Below, piece by piece: positions 10,136 through 15,933 of a stretch of 15,933 nt of DNA (within the stretch, counting starts at the first letter, position 1; every line of letters starts with the position of its first letter). The notes under the pieces were generated by a model. That model was not told the DNA's origin, ran no database searches, and saw nothing but the letters and a program-made list of their open reading frames with translations. The stretch is from Kiloniellales bacterium. Its GTDB lineage: Bacteria > Pseudomonadota > Alphaproteobacteria > Kiloniellales > JAKSBE01. Location of the stretch: NCBI GenBank assembly GCA_030067055.1, contig JASJAL010000051.1, positions 1 through 15,933 of the forward strand, written 5' to 3'. The translations under genes were made by a program, and so were the position numbers.

Positions 10136-11410
10136 CTACTCGGCCGCCGCCCGACCGGCGCCGAGGCCATCGGCAGGCGCCTTGTGGAAACTGCCGTCCT
10201 TCATGATCGCCAGCAGCCGGTCGGCATCCTGCAGGATCTTAATGTCCTTGGAGGGGTCGCCGTCGACCAGGATCAGGTCGGCCAGATAGCCTTCCTTGAC
10301 CAGGCCGATCGCCTCGCCGAAGAGCTCCCCGCTGTATTGCGTCGCGGCGCGGATCGCCTCCAGGGGCGTGAAGTCGAGCAGGTTGACGAAATGCTCCATG
10401 TCGCGGGCGTTCGTCCCGATGGGGTTCCAGGCAAAGCCGTAGTCGCCGCCCGGCAGGACCCGGACGCCGCGCCGCTTCAGCTCGTTCATGGCCCCGGTGG
10501 CGGCCTCCAGCTCGGCGGCGAAGAACTGCGCCACCGGATGGTCGGCGTCGATACCGTAGTCCCGGCCCTCGCCGATCGAGGTGACGTAGGCCATGCCCGC
10601 GGTGGGCGCGACGAAGATCTCGTCCTTCTTGGCCTCCATCATGTCGATGGCCTCTTCGTCGGAGAGCGTGCAGTGATAGAGCACGTTGGCTCCCTGGCGG
10701 ACCGACATTTTGACGCTCTCGGCCGAGCGGGTGTGCACCGCGACGTTCAGGCCGCGGCTGCGCCCGACCTCGCAGACGGCCGCGACCTCGTCCTCGTTCA
10801 TCACCGTCTCGTGCGCCCGGGCGCAGGGGATGAACTCGTCGCCGGAGGGGTTCATCTTCAGGGTGTCGACGCCTTCGCGGACCATCACGCGGGCCATCTT
10901 GCGGAACTCGTCCGCGCCGTCGCAGGTGATCGCAAAGGTCTCGCGGTGCATGTGCCAACGGCGCACGTCACCCAGGCCGCTGGTCGGGGTCAGCTCGGGG
11001 CTGGCGGCACGCATGCGCGGCCCAGGAATGTCGCCGGCGTCGATCGCGTTGCGGATCACCACGTCGAGCCGCGGCTTGGCGGCAGCCGCCGAGAAGATCG
11101 CCGTGAAGCCTTGGTCCAGCATCTTCTTGGCGTACTTCATGGTCATCAGGGTGTGCTCTTCCGGCGGAATGTCGCCCAAGCTCTCCAGGTCGGGCGTGTC
11201 ACAGAAGCTGATATGAGCGTGCGGCTCGATCAGACCCGGCATCAAGGTGGCACCGCCGCCGTCGACGGTCTCCGCGTTGTCGCCGTCCAGGGCCTCGCCG
11301 GCCCTGCCAACCTTGATGATGCGGTTGCCCCGAAGCAGGACGCTGCCCTCGAAGGGCTCCGCGCCGCTGCCATCGATGATGCGCACGTTGGTGAACTGCA
11401 GTTCTGCCAT
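10136..11410 (-). CDS. Metal-dependent amidohydrolase (imidazolonepropionase/prolidase-like family)
   Basis: The 424-residue cytosolic enzyme has the amidohydrolase-superfamily layout. An N-terminal beta-sandwich part (FTNVRIIDGSGAEPFEG, 6-22) precedes a TIM barrel starting at MPGLIEPHAHISF (57-69), which carries the HxH metal ligands His64/His66. The expected bridging carboxylated lysine is Lys185 (TLKMNPSG), followed by His226 (AVHTRSA), His246 (YHCT) and Asp323 (GGDYGF). The sandwich is completed by EGYLADLILVDGDPSKDI (373-390). This complete binuclear set predicts an active hydrolase, typically of cyclic amides, lactams, N-acyl amino acids or Xaa-Arg/Lys-type dipeptides in this family; the substrate is not determined. 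GGAGAG lies about 7 bases before the ATG. It is divergent from the ABC importer operon and shares its intergenic operators, so it may act on the imported compound. Confidence 0.93.
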   Translation of the reverse strand: MAELQFTNVRIIDGSGAEPFEGSVLLRGNRIIKVGRAGEALDGDNAETVDGGGATLMPGLIEPHAHISFCDTPDLESLGDIPPEEHTLMTMKYAKKMLDQGFTAIFSAAAAKPRLDVVIRNAIDAGDIPGPRMRAASPELTPTSGLGDVRRWHMHRETFAITCDGADEFRKMARVMVREGVDTLKMNPSGDEFIPCARAHETVMNEDEVAAVCEVGRSRGLNVAVHTRSAESVKMSVRQGANVLYHCTLSDEEAIDMMEAKKDEIFVAPTAGMAYVTSIGEGRDYGIDADHPVAQFFAAELEAATGAMNELKRRGVRVLPGGDYGFAWNPIGTNARDMEHFVNLLDFTPLEAIRAATQYSGELFGEAIGLVKEGYLADLILVDGDPSKDIKILQDADRLLAIMKDGSFHKAPADGLGAGRAAAE

Positions 11411-11443
11411 GGCTTACTCTCCAGTGTCCCGGTACCGGCCGAG

Positions 11444-11461
11444 GTTTCAGATCAACTAAAC
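11444..11461. promoter_or_regulatory. Second operator candidate, amidohydrolase side
   Basis: AACTAAAC (11454-11461) is identical to the right half of the importer palindrome, and GTTT at 11444-11447 gives a partial opposite arm (GTTTCAG-ATCA-ACTAAAC). It lies 34-51 bases before the amidohydrolase start codon, where bound protein would block transcription or elongation. It is an imperfect palindrome, so the confidence is lower than for the copy at 11628-11646. Confidence 0.45.
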
Positions 11462-11482
11462 TTCTAGCCCAGGTGCAGGTAT

Positions 11483-11515
11483 TGCGGCGCAGCAATCAAT
11501 GGTGCGTCGCAGCAA
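11483..11515. repeat. 13-base direct repeat with 20-base phasing
   Basis: TGCGGCGCAGCAA (11483-11495) and TGCGTCGCAGCAA (11503-11515) match at 12 of 13 bases and start exactly 20 bases apart, about two helical turns, so both would face the same side of the DNA. A third partial copy, TGCGCAAA, is at 11522-11529. The first copy is also within an inverted repeat ATTGC (11481-11485)/GCAAT (11492-11496). Same-face direct repeats suggest binding of an AraC-type or other regulator. Confidence 0.45.
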
Positions 11516-11543
11516 CATTACTGCGCAAATGACCTCGCTTATG

Positions 11544-11572
11544 ATGCTAAATGTCCTGCTTTACCCTGTAAA
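11544..11572 (-). promoter_or_regulatory. Candidate promoter for the amidohydrolase gene
   Basis: On the minus strand TTTACA (11572-11567, 5 of 6 matches to the -35 consensus) is followed after 17 bases by TAGCAT (11549-11544, 4 of 6 to the -10 consensus). The -35 box is one arm of a perfect TTTAC-CCT-GTAAA inverted repeat (11560-11572). The implied leader of about 125 bases would contain both the direct repeats and the second operator candidate. This is a weak-consensus prediction. Confidence 0.3.
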
Positions 11573-11606
11573 CGCTCATAATCTGTCACCGGTCGGCAGT
11601 CGCCGC

Positions 11607-11635
11607 TTGACAAGAGTTTAGTCCGCAGGTTTAGT
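11607..11635 (+). promoter_or_regulatory. Promoter of the ABC importer operon
   Basis: A perfect sigma-70-type -35 box TTGACA (11607-11612) is followed after exactly 17 bases by TTTAGT (11630-11635, 4 of 6 to the -10 consensus). The -10 box lies inside the left arm of the palindromic operator, and a further half-site GTTTAGT (11616-11622) sits in the spacer. The predicted start of transcription, about 11642, leaves a leader of about 105 bases before the binding-protein gene. Confidence 0.55.
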
Positions 11636-11646
11636 TTAACTAAACC
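11628..11646. promoter_or_regulatory. Perfect palindromic operator overlapping the importer -10 box
   Basis: GGTTTAGTT (11628-11636) and AACTAAACC (11638-11646) are perfect 9-base inverted arms around a single central T. The site covers the -10 box and predicted transcription start, so a bound dimer would exclude RNA polymerase. Its half-site GTTTAGT recurs 13 bases upstream and, inverted, at 11455-11461. The symmetry fits a dimeric repressor of the GntR, LacI, DeoR or ROK type; the family cannot be decided from the site. Confidence 0.65.
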
Positions 11647-11737
11647 GGCACCGCAAAGCTGAAGGTCGTCCGATTGCGCCGGTTGCGAGCGCCCGCCCGG
11701 ACGGGTGCCGATGACAAAAAGGGGACGGCCGTTCTTT

Positions 11738-11745
11738 AGGGAGGA
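11738..11745 (+). promoter_or_regulatory. Strong ribosome binding site of the binding-protein gene
   Basis: AGGGAGGA lies 4 bases before ATG 11750. It decides this start over GTG 11705, which lacks such a site, and over ATG 11759, which would be 13 bases away. It is the strongest Shine-Dalgarno in the operon, fitting the high demand for a periplasmic binding protein. Confidence 0.75.
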
Positions 11746-11749
11746 AGCC

Positions 11750-13069
11750 ATGCGGACAATGAAGGCGTGTCTGGCCGCCGTGGGACTGACGGTCGCGGCC
11801 GCGTCGGGTGCCAACGCCCAGGATAAGGAGATCACGCTCTGCTGGGCGGCGTGGGACCCAGCGAACGCGTTGGTCGAACTGTCGAAGGACTTCACCGCCG
11901 AGACCGGAATCTCGATGAAGTTCGAGTTCGTGCCCTGGACCAACTTCGCCGACCGGTTCCTGAACGAATTGAACTCCGGCGGCAAGCTCTGCGACCTGCT
12001 GATCGGCGACAGCCAGTGGATCGGCGGCTCCGCCACCTACGGCCACTACGTCAAGCTGAACGACTTCTTCGAGAAGGAAGGCATCTCGATGGATGACTTC
12101 CTGCCGGCCACGGTCTACGCCTACTCGACCTGGCCCAAGGGCGCCCCGGAGTACTGGGCCCTGCCGGCCATGGGCGACGCCCTCGGCTGGGTCTACCGCA
12201 AGGACTGGTTCGCCAAGCCGGAGCTTCAGTCCGAGTTCAAGTCGAAGCACGGCCGCGACCTCGCGCCGCCCAAGACCTGGACCGAGCTGAAGGAGGTTGC
12301 CGAGTTCTTCCAAGAGCGCGAGATCGACGGCAAGAAGGTCTATGGCGCCGCCATCTTCACCGAACGTGGCTCTGAAGGCATCACCATGGGCGTCACCTCG
12401 GCGCTCTACTCCTGGGGCTTCAAGTACCAGAACCCGGACAAACCCTACGACATGCAGGGCTACGTCAATTCCGCCGACGCGGCGGAAGGCCTCGAGTTCT
12501 ACAAGACGATGTACGAGTGCTGCACGCCGCCCGGCTACTCCGATTCCTACATGGTCGCCAACCTGGACGCCTATAAGTCGGGCCAGGTGGCGATGATGAT
12601 GAACTGGTTCGCCTTCTTCCCAGGCCTCGCCAAGGACGAAGCCGTGGGCGGCGACAAGACCGGCTTCTTTGTCAATCCCGGCCAGAAGATCGAGGCCTCG
12701 ACCCTCGGCGGCCAGGGCATCTCGGTGGTGTCCTATTCCGACAAGAAGGACCTGGCGCTGCAGTACATCAAGTGGTTCGCCAAGCCTGACGTCCAGAAGA
12801 AGTGGTGGTCGCTGGGCGGCTACTCCTGCCACACGGCGGTCCTGGGGGACCCGGACTTCGCCAAGACGGCACCCTTCGCCGCCGACTTCCTGAAGGCCAT
12901 GTCGGGCGTGCAGGACTTCTGGCAGGAGCCGACCTACGCCGAGCTCATGCAGTCGATGCAGAAGCGGGTCCACGACTACGTCGTGGCCAACAAGGGCACG
13001 GCCCAGGAGGCCCTCGACAAGCTGATCGAGGACTGGACCGTGACCTTCGAGGACGACGGCAAGCTGTAA
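11750..13069 (+). CDS. ABC importer periplasmic substrate-binding protein (CUT1 sugar-type)
   Basis: The 439-residue precursor has a Sec signal peptide (MRTMKACLAAVGLTVAAASG, then ANAQ) with probable cleavage after Ala23. The mature protein has the extracellular solute-binding protein family 1 layout: EITLCWAAWDPANALVELSK (27-46) as first strand-helix, FVPWTNFADRFLNEL (60-74), DLLIGDSQWIGGSA (82-95), YWALPAMGDALGWVYRKDWF (135-154) and a C-terminal helical lobe. Aromatic residues (several Trp/Tyr) fit a sugar- or polyol-like ligand, but the ligand is unknown. Five cysteines remain in the mature chain (31, 81, 257, 258, 360), unusual for a periplasmic binding protein and suggesting disulfides. 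First gene of the importer operon, it is separated from permease 1 by 102 bases with a strong stem-loop, which could keep this gene's expression above that of the membrane genes. Confidence 0.93.
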   Translation: MRTMKACLAAVGLTVAAASGANAQDKEITLCWAAWDPANALVELSKDFTAETGISMKFEFVPWTNFADRFLNELNSGGKLCDLLIGDSQWIGGSATYGHYVKLNDFFEKEGISMDDFLPATVYAYSTWPKGAPEYWALPAMGDALGWVYRKDWFAKPELQSEFKSKHGRDLAPPKTWTELKEVAEFFQEREIDGKKVYGAAIFTERGSEGITMGVTSALYSWGFKYQNPDKPYDMQGYVNSADAAEGLEFYKTMYECCTPPGYSDSYMVANLDAYKSGQVAMMMNWFAFFPGLAKDEAVGGDKTGFFVNPGQKIEASTLGGQGISVVSYSDKKDLALQYIKWFAKPDVQKKWWSLGGYSCHTAVLGDPDFAKTAPFAADFLKAMSGVQDFWQEPTYAELMQSMQKRVHDYVVANKGTAQEALDKLIEDWTVTFEDDGKL

Positions 13070-13080
13070 CTGCCGTCCAG

Positions 13081-13139
13081 CCAGGGGATTGGGAGTTCGC
13101 CGCCGGCCGTGCCGTGGCCCGGTCGGTGGCGGCCCCTGG
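13081..13139 (+). promoter_or_regulatory. Stem-loop between binding-protein and permease genes
   Basis: CCAGGG (13081-13086) pairs with CCCTGG (13134-13139), and, inside a 12-base left bulge, GCCGCC (13099-13104) pairs with GGCGGC (13128-13133). A further GGCC (13105-13108)/GGCC (13116-13119) pairing is possible in the loop. No T-tract follows, so it is more likely an mRNA-processing or stabilising hairpin or partial attenuator than a terminator, comparable in position to the malE-malF intergenic structures. Confidence 0.5.
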
Positions 13140-13171
13140 AATGTGACAACCCTCGTTCTGCGAGCAGCGAG

Positions 13172-14122
13172 ATGACGGACAGCCCCATCGGCGGTATGGC
13201 GGAACAGGTGGCGCGCGGCACGCCGCAGCCCCTGGCGACCCGCTTCCGCGGTCTGTCGGACCGGGCGATCGCCTGGCTCTTCATCTCGCCGACCATCGTC
13301 CTGCTGCTGGCGATCAACATCTTTCCGCTGATCTGGACGGTCTACCTCTCCTTCACCAACTACCGCGCCAACCGGCCGGGCCGGCCGATCAAGTGGGTCG
13401 GCACCCGCAACTACGAGCGGCTGCTGGAGAGCGAGGACATCTGGGGCTACCTCCAGGCGACGGCGCACTTCGTCTGCTGGACCATGACCCTGCAGGTGCT
13501 GTTCGGCCTCGGCCTGGCGCTCTTGATCAATCGCAACTTCAAGGGTGCGGGCTTCTGGACCACGGTGATCCTGATCCCGATGATGCTGTCGCCGGCGGTC
13601 GTGGGCGTGTTCTGGACCTATCTCTACCAGCCCCAGACCGGCATCTTCAGCTACATCCTCAACCTTTTCGGCGACTTCGGCCCGATCGACATGATCGGCT
13701 CGGTGGGCCTGGCGCCCTGGTCGATCGTCATCGTCGACACCTGGATGTGGACGCCCTACATCATGCTGCTCTGCCTGGCCGGGCTGCGCTCGATCCCGGA
13801 ATACCTCTACGAGGCCGCCGAGATCGACCGCGCCAACGCCCTGCAGAAGTTCTGGCACATCACCCTGCCGCGGGTCCTGCCCTTCCTGATGCTGGCGGTC
13901 CTGTTCCGCGGCATCGAGAACTTCAAGATGTTCGACATGGTGGTCGAGCTCACCTCCGGCGGGCCCGGCTCGACGACGGAGCTGGCCTCGATCAACCTCA
14001 AACGCGAAGCCTTCGAGAAGTGGCGGACCGGCTATTCCTCGGCCTTCGCGGTGATCCTCTTCGTCACCGTCTTTGGGCTGGGCAACATCTACGTTAAGGC
14101 CTTGAACCGGGTGAAGCAATGA
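13172..14122 (+). CDS. CUT1-type ABC importer permease 1
   Basis: The 316-residue protein is a MalF-type inner-membrane subunit with about six membrane helices, beginning at AIAWLFISPTIVLLLAINIF (32-51). The periplasmic loop after helix 1 carries YLSFTNYRANRPGRPIKWVG (58-77). The EAA loop that docks on the ATPase is YEAAEIDRANALQKFWHITLP (213-233); Arg220 replaces the Gly normally found in the EAAxxDG core. GGPGSTTEL (263-271) is the usual post-EAA motif. I chose ATG 13172 (MTDSPIGG); the frame is open from 13109 and ATG 13196 is also possible, and no start has a good Shine-Dalgarno, so the first 8 residues are uncertain. The stop overlaps the start of permease 2 by 4 bases (ATGA), indicating translational coupling. 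Confidence 0.93.
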   Translation: MTDSPIGGMAEQVARGTPQPLATRFRGLSDRAIAWLFISPTIVLLLAINIFPLIWTVYLSFTNYRANRPGRPIKWVGTRNYERLLESEDIWGYLQATAHFVCWTMTLQVLFGLGLALLINRNFKGAGFWTTVILIPMMLSPAVVGVFWTYLYQPQTGIFSYILNLFGDFGPIDMIGSVGLAPWSIVIVDTWMWTPYIMLLCLAGLRSIPEYLYEAAEIDRANALQKFWHITLPRVLPFLMLAVLFRGIENFKMFDMVVELTSGGPGSTTELASINLKREAFEKWRTGYSSAFAVILFVTVFGLGNIYVKALNRVKQ

Positions 14123-15072
14123 GCGCCAAAAGCACAGCCCATTCGGTCGTCGAGGCCAGCAGCGCCGGCAAGTGGGTCGCCGGCGGGCTGGTCGCGGTCT
14201 ATGCCCTGATCACCATGATCCCCCTGATCTGGATCTTCATGACCGGATTCAAGTCGCCCCCGGACTCGATTTCCTATCCGCCGAAGGTCTTCTTCGAGCC
14301 GTCGATGGAGGGCTACGTGAACCTCTTCACCACGCGCACCCGGCAGACCTCGGAGTACATCGAGAGCCTGGGGCCGCCCGAGACCTGGTACGACGAGATC
14401 GTGCGCAAGCGGAACATGGTCATCGCCGGGCCGTCGAAGTTCGCCGACCGCTACATCAACTCCATCGTGATCGGCTTCGGCTCGACCTTCCTGGCGGTCT
14501 TCCTCGGAACGCTCGCCGCCTATGGCTTCTCGCGCTTCAAGGTGCCGCTGAAGGACGACCTGCTGTTCTTCATCCTCTCGACCCGGATGATGCCGCCGAT
14601 CGCGGTGGCGATCCCGATCTACCTGATGTACCGAACCCTCGGACTTTCGGACACCGCACTGGGCATGATCCTGCTCTACACCGCGGTCAACATTTCGCTC
14701 GCGGTCTGGCTGCTGAAGGGCTTCATCGACGAGATCCCGCGGGAATACGAGGAGGCCGCGGTGGTCGACGGCTATTCCCGCCTGCAGGCCTTCTGGAAGG
14801 TCGTCCTGCCGCAGGCCCGCACGGGCATCGCCGCGACGGCGATCTTCTGCCTGATCTTCGCCTGGAACGAGTACGCCTTCGTCCTGCTGCTGACCAGCGG
14901 CGAAGCGCAGACGGCGCCGCCCTACATCCCCCTGATCATCGGCGAGGGCGGCCTGGACTGGCCGGCCGTGGCTGCGGGCACGACCCTGTTCCTGCTGCCG
15001 ATCGTCTTCTTCACCGTGGTCCTGCGCAACCAGCTGCTGCGCGGCATCACCTTTGGGGCGGTGCGCAAATGA
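14119..15072 (+). CDS. CUT1-type ABC importer permease 2 with extended periplasmic loop
   Basis: The 317-residue MalG-type subunit has helix 1 at about 19-41 (WVAGGLVAVYALITMIPLIW) and the typical FKSPPDSISYPPKVFFEPS entry to the first periplasmic loop. That loop continues through TRTRQTSEYIESLGPPETWY (73-91 within it) and NMVIAGPSKFADRYINS (99-115), roughly 30 residues longer than in common MalG-like proteins, before helix 2 (SIVIGFGSTFLAVFLGTLAA, 115-134). The EAA loop is intact: EEAAVVDGYSRLQAFWKVVL (211-230). It starts by ATGA overlap with permease 1 and ends in the same kind of overlap with the small membrane protein gene, so the three are almost certainly made together. Confidence 0.94.
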   Translation: MSAKSTAHSVVEASSAGKWVAGGLVAVYALITMIPLIWIFMTGFKSPPDSISYPPKVFFEPSMEGYVNLFTTRTRQTSEYIESLGPPETWYDEIVRKRNMVIAGPSKFADRYINSIVIGFGSTFLAVFLGTLAAYGFSRFKVPLKDDLLFFILSTRMMPPIAVAIPIYLMYRTLGLSDTALGMILLYTAVNISLAVWLLKGFIDEIPREYEEAAVVDGYSRLQAFWKVVLPQARTGIAATAIFCLIFAWNEYAFVLLLTSGEAQTAPPYIPLIIGEGGLDWPAVAAGTTLFLLPIVFFTVVLRNQLLRGITFGAVRK

Positions 15073-15269
15073 GCGACCACGACGACGCACCCAAGGGCCT
15101 GTCCCGCTTCTTCCGCCGCGGACCCTGGGAGAACGCGGCGACGCTGGCCATCGCGGCCGGCGTGTTCATGCTGATGCAGCCCTTCTCGATCACGCTCTTC
15201 GGCTACTCCTTTGCCGTGATCCTGGCCGGCACCGTCGGCTTCGTCGTCGTCAGCCATTTTCCGGAGTGA
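15069..15269 (+). CDS. Small two-helix membrane protein embedded in the ABC importer operon
   Basis: The 66-residue protein starts at ATG 15069, overlapping the permease 2 stop by 4 bases (ATGA), and ends 3 bases before the ATPase start codon, so it is coupled on both sides and not a chance frame. It has an acidic then basic cytoplasmic-type N-terminus (MSDHDDAPKGLSRFFRRGPW), one hydrophobic helix around 22-37 and a second around 42-62, ending in VSHFPE. A tight turn with MQPFSITLFGYSF (36-48) joins the helices. Similar small membrane proteins (for example the DUF2160 type of the glycerol importer glp operon) are known in alphaproteobacterial ABC operons, but I cannot assign it to that family. 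The role is unknown; an accessory or stabilising subunit of the permease complex is the simplest inference. Confidence 0.85.
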   Translation: MSDHDDAPKGLSRFFRRGPWENAATLAIAAGVFMLMQPFSITLFGYSFAVILAGTVGFVVVSHFPE

Positions 15270-15272
15270 GCC

Positions 15273-15933
15273 GTGGCCGAGATCCGCATCGAGAACCTGC
15301 ACAAGGCCTTCGGCGACTTCGTCGCGGTGCGGGATTCCGGCTTCACGATCAACGACGGCGAATTCTTCGTCATGCTGGGACCCTCGGGCTGCGGCAAGAC
15401 CACGACCCTGCGCATGATCGCCGGCCTGGAGATGCCGAGCGCCGGCAAGATCTTCCTCGACGGCGAGGACGTCACCTTCAACCGCGGCTCGGAGCGCGAC
15501 ATCGCCTTCGTGTTCCAGCTCTTCGCGCTCTACCCGCACATGAACGTGCGCAAGAACATCTCCTTCCCTTTGCGGATCCAGCGCCTGCCGCGCCGCGAGA
15601 TCCGCGAGCGCACGGAAGAAGTCGCCAAGCTACTGCGCATCGACCACCTGCTGAACCGTCCGGTCGGCGGCCTGTCGAGCGGCGACCGGCAGCGGGTCGC
15701 CCTGGGCCGCGCCATCGTGCGCCGGGCCAAGGCCTTCCTGATGGACGAGCCGCTGGGCGCGCTGGACGCCGAGTTCCGCGAGCTGATGTGCGAGGAGCTG
15801 CGCCTGCTGCACAACCGCATCGGCGCGACCACGGTCTACGTCACCCACGACCAGATCGAGGCCATGTCCATGGCCGACCGGATCTGCGTCATGGACCAGG
15901 GCGAGGTGCTCCAGGTCGGGCCGCCGATCGAGG
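15273..15933 (+). CDS. ABC importer ATPase (partial, runs off the window)
   Basis: The frame starts at GTG 15273, with GGAG about 6-7 bases upstream, and is open to the right edge (220 codons), so the 3' part is missing. Visible parts of the nucleotide-binding domain: Walker A GPSGCGKTT (36-44), Q-loop Gln82 in FVFQLFALYPHM, ABC signature LSSGDRQR (134-141), Walker B AFLMDEP (154-160, Glu159 catalytic), D-loop LGALDAE (161-167) and H-loop His192 (VTHDQ). The missing end should hold the regulatory TOBE domain of the MalK/UgpC type. The signature departs from the canonical LSGGQ at two positions (second Gly to Ser, Gln to Asp). It hydrolyses ATP to power the two permeases. A second ATPase gene directly downstream, as in the glpST pair, is a reasonable expectation but lies outside the window. 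Confidence 0.94.
   Translation, partial: MAEIRIENLHKAFGDFVAVRDSGFTINDGEFFVMLGPSGCGKTTTLRMIAGLEMPSAGKIFLDGEDVTFNRGSERDIAFVFQLFALYPHMNVRKNISFPLRIQRLPRREIRERTEEVAKLLRIDHLLNRPVGGLSSGDRQRVALGRAIVRRAKAFLMDEPLGALDAEFRELMCEELRLLHNRIGATTVYVTHDQIEAMSMADRICVMDQGEVLQVGPPIE

Larger units (their letters stand above)
11411..11749. other. Divergent regulatory region between amidohydrolase and ABC importer operon
   Basis: These 339 bases contain no gene but hold the control elements described in the following entries: two GTTTAGT-type operator candidates, a plus-strand promoter, a candidate minus-strand promoter and a 20-base-phased direct repeat. The two operator candidates lie near opposite ends of the region, consistent with co-regulation of both transcription units, perhaps through looping over about 180 bases. 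No regulator gene is present in the window. Confidence 0.6.

Noticed and set aside
10184..11467. A 427-codon plus-strand frame opposite the amidohydrolase
   Set aside because: It is the shadow of the amidohydrolase codon bias; the minus-strand frame has a complete set of metal ligands and a ribosome binding site.
11636..14119. An 827-codon open frame on the minus strand opposite the importer genes
   Set aside because: It is antisense to three well-recognised transporter genes, its product is a low-complexity Arg/Gly/His/Asp-rich sequence without domains, and such frames are expected in high-GC DNA.
14172..15269. A 365-codon plus-strand frame overlapping permease 2 and ending with the small membrane protein
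   Set aside because: Only its last 66 codons are real (start ATG 15069); the earlier part is an out-of-frame reading of permease 2, so this is not a fusion protein.

Overview
The window is high-GC DNA (except a few short AT-rich islands) with tightly packed genes whose products look alphaproteobacterial. I infer a Rhodospirillales/Kiloniellales-type bacterium from protein style: CUT1 ABC transporter subtype, OmpA lipoprotein, RND pump and a phage-type ABA-sandwich protein. No rRNA, tRNA, CRISPR array, insertion sequence or attachment site is visible.

Left part (1-2855): the left edge cuts a minus-strand gene for a small phage-type protein. It is followed by a plus-strand enolase-superfamily (mandelate racemase/muconate lactonizing) sugar-acid enzyme, whose first canonical metal-ligand position is Gly rather than Asp, and then by an OmpA-domain outer-membrane lipoprotein behind an AT-rich leader.

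Centre (2856-10135): an RND efflux pair (lipoprotein membrane-fusion adaptor plus HAE1-type inner-membrane pump), followed after 22 bases by a Gfo/Idh/MocA-type oxidoreductase. No TolC-type channel and no regulator is present. A GC-rich hairpin separates this unit from a convergent gene for a stand-alone MHYT-domain membrane sensor. About 530 bases without a recognisable gene follow, including a roughly 100-base AT-rich island.

Right part (10136-15933): a divergent catabolic/transport locus. On the minus strand is a metal-dependent amidohydrolase. On the plus strand is a CUT1-type ABC importer: binding protein, two permeases, a 66-residue two-helix membrane protein and an ATPase that runs off the window. 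The last three gene junctions (permease/permease, permease/small protein, small protein/ATPase) are overlapping or nearly so. The 339-base divergent intergenic region is the most information-rich non-coding stretch: a consensus -35 box, a -10 box embedded in a perfect 9+1+9 palindrome, a second copy of the half-site on the amidohydrolase side, and a 13-base direct repeat with 20-base phasing. This looks like a substrate-inducible locus under one repressor, in which the importer supplies a small carbon compound that the amidohydrolase may process. The substrate cannot be read from sequence.

The most noteworthy items are the operator architecture, the importer subtype (small membrane subunit, extended loop in permease 2, degenerate ATPase signature LSSGD), and the altered active site of the enolase-superfamily protein. 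I see no clear evidence for a wholly new system.
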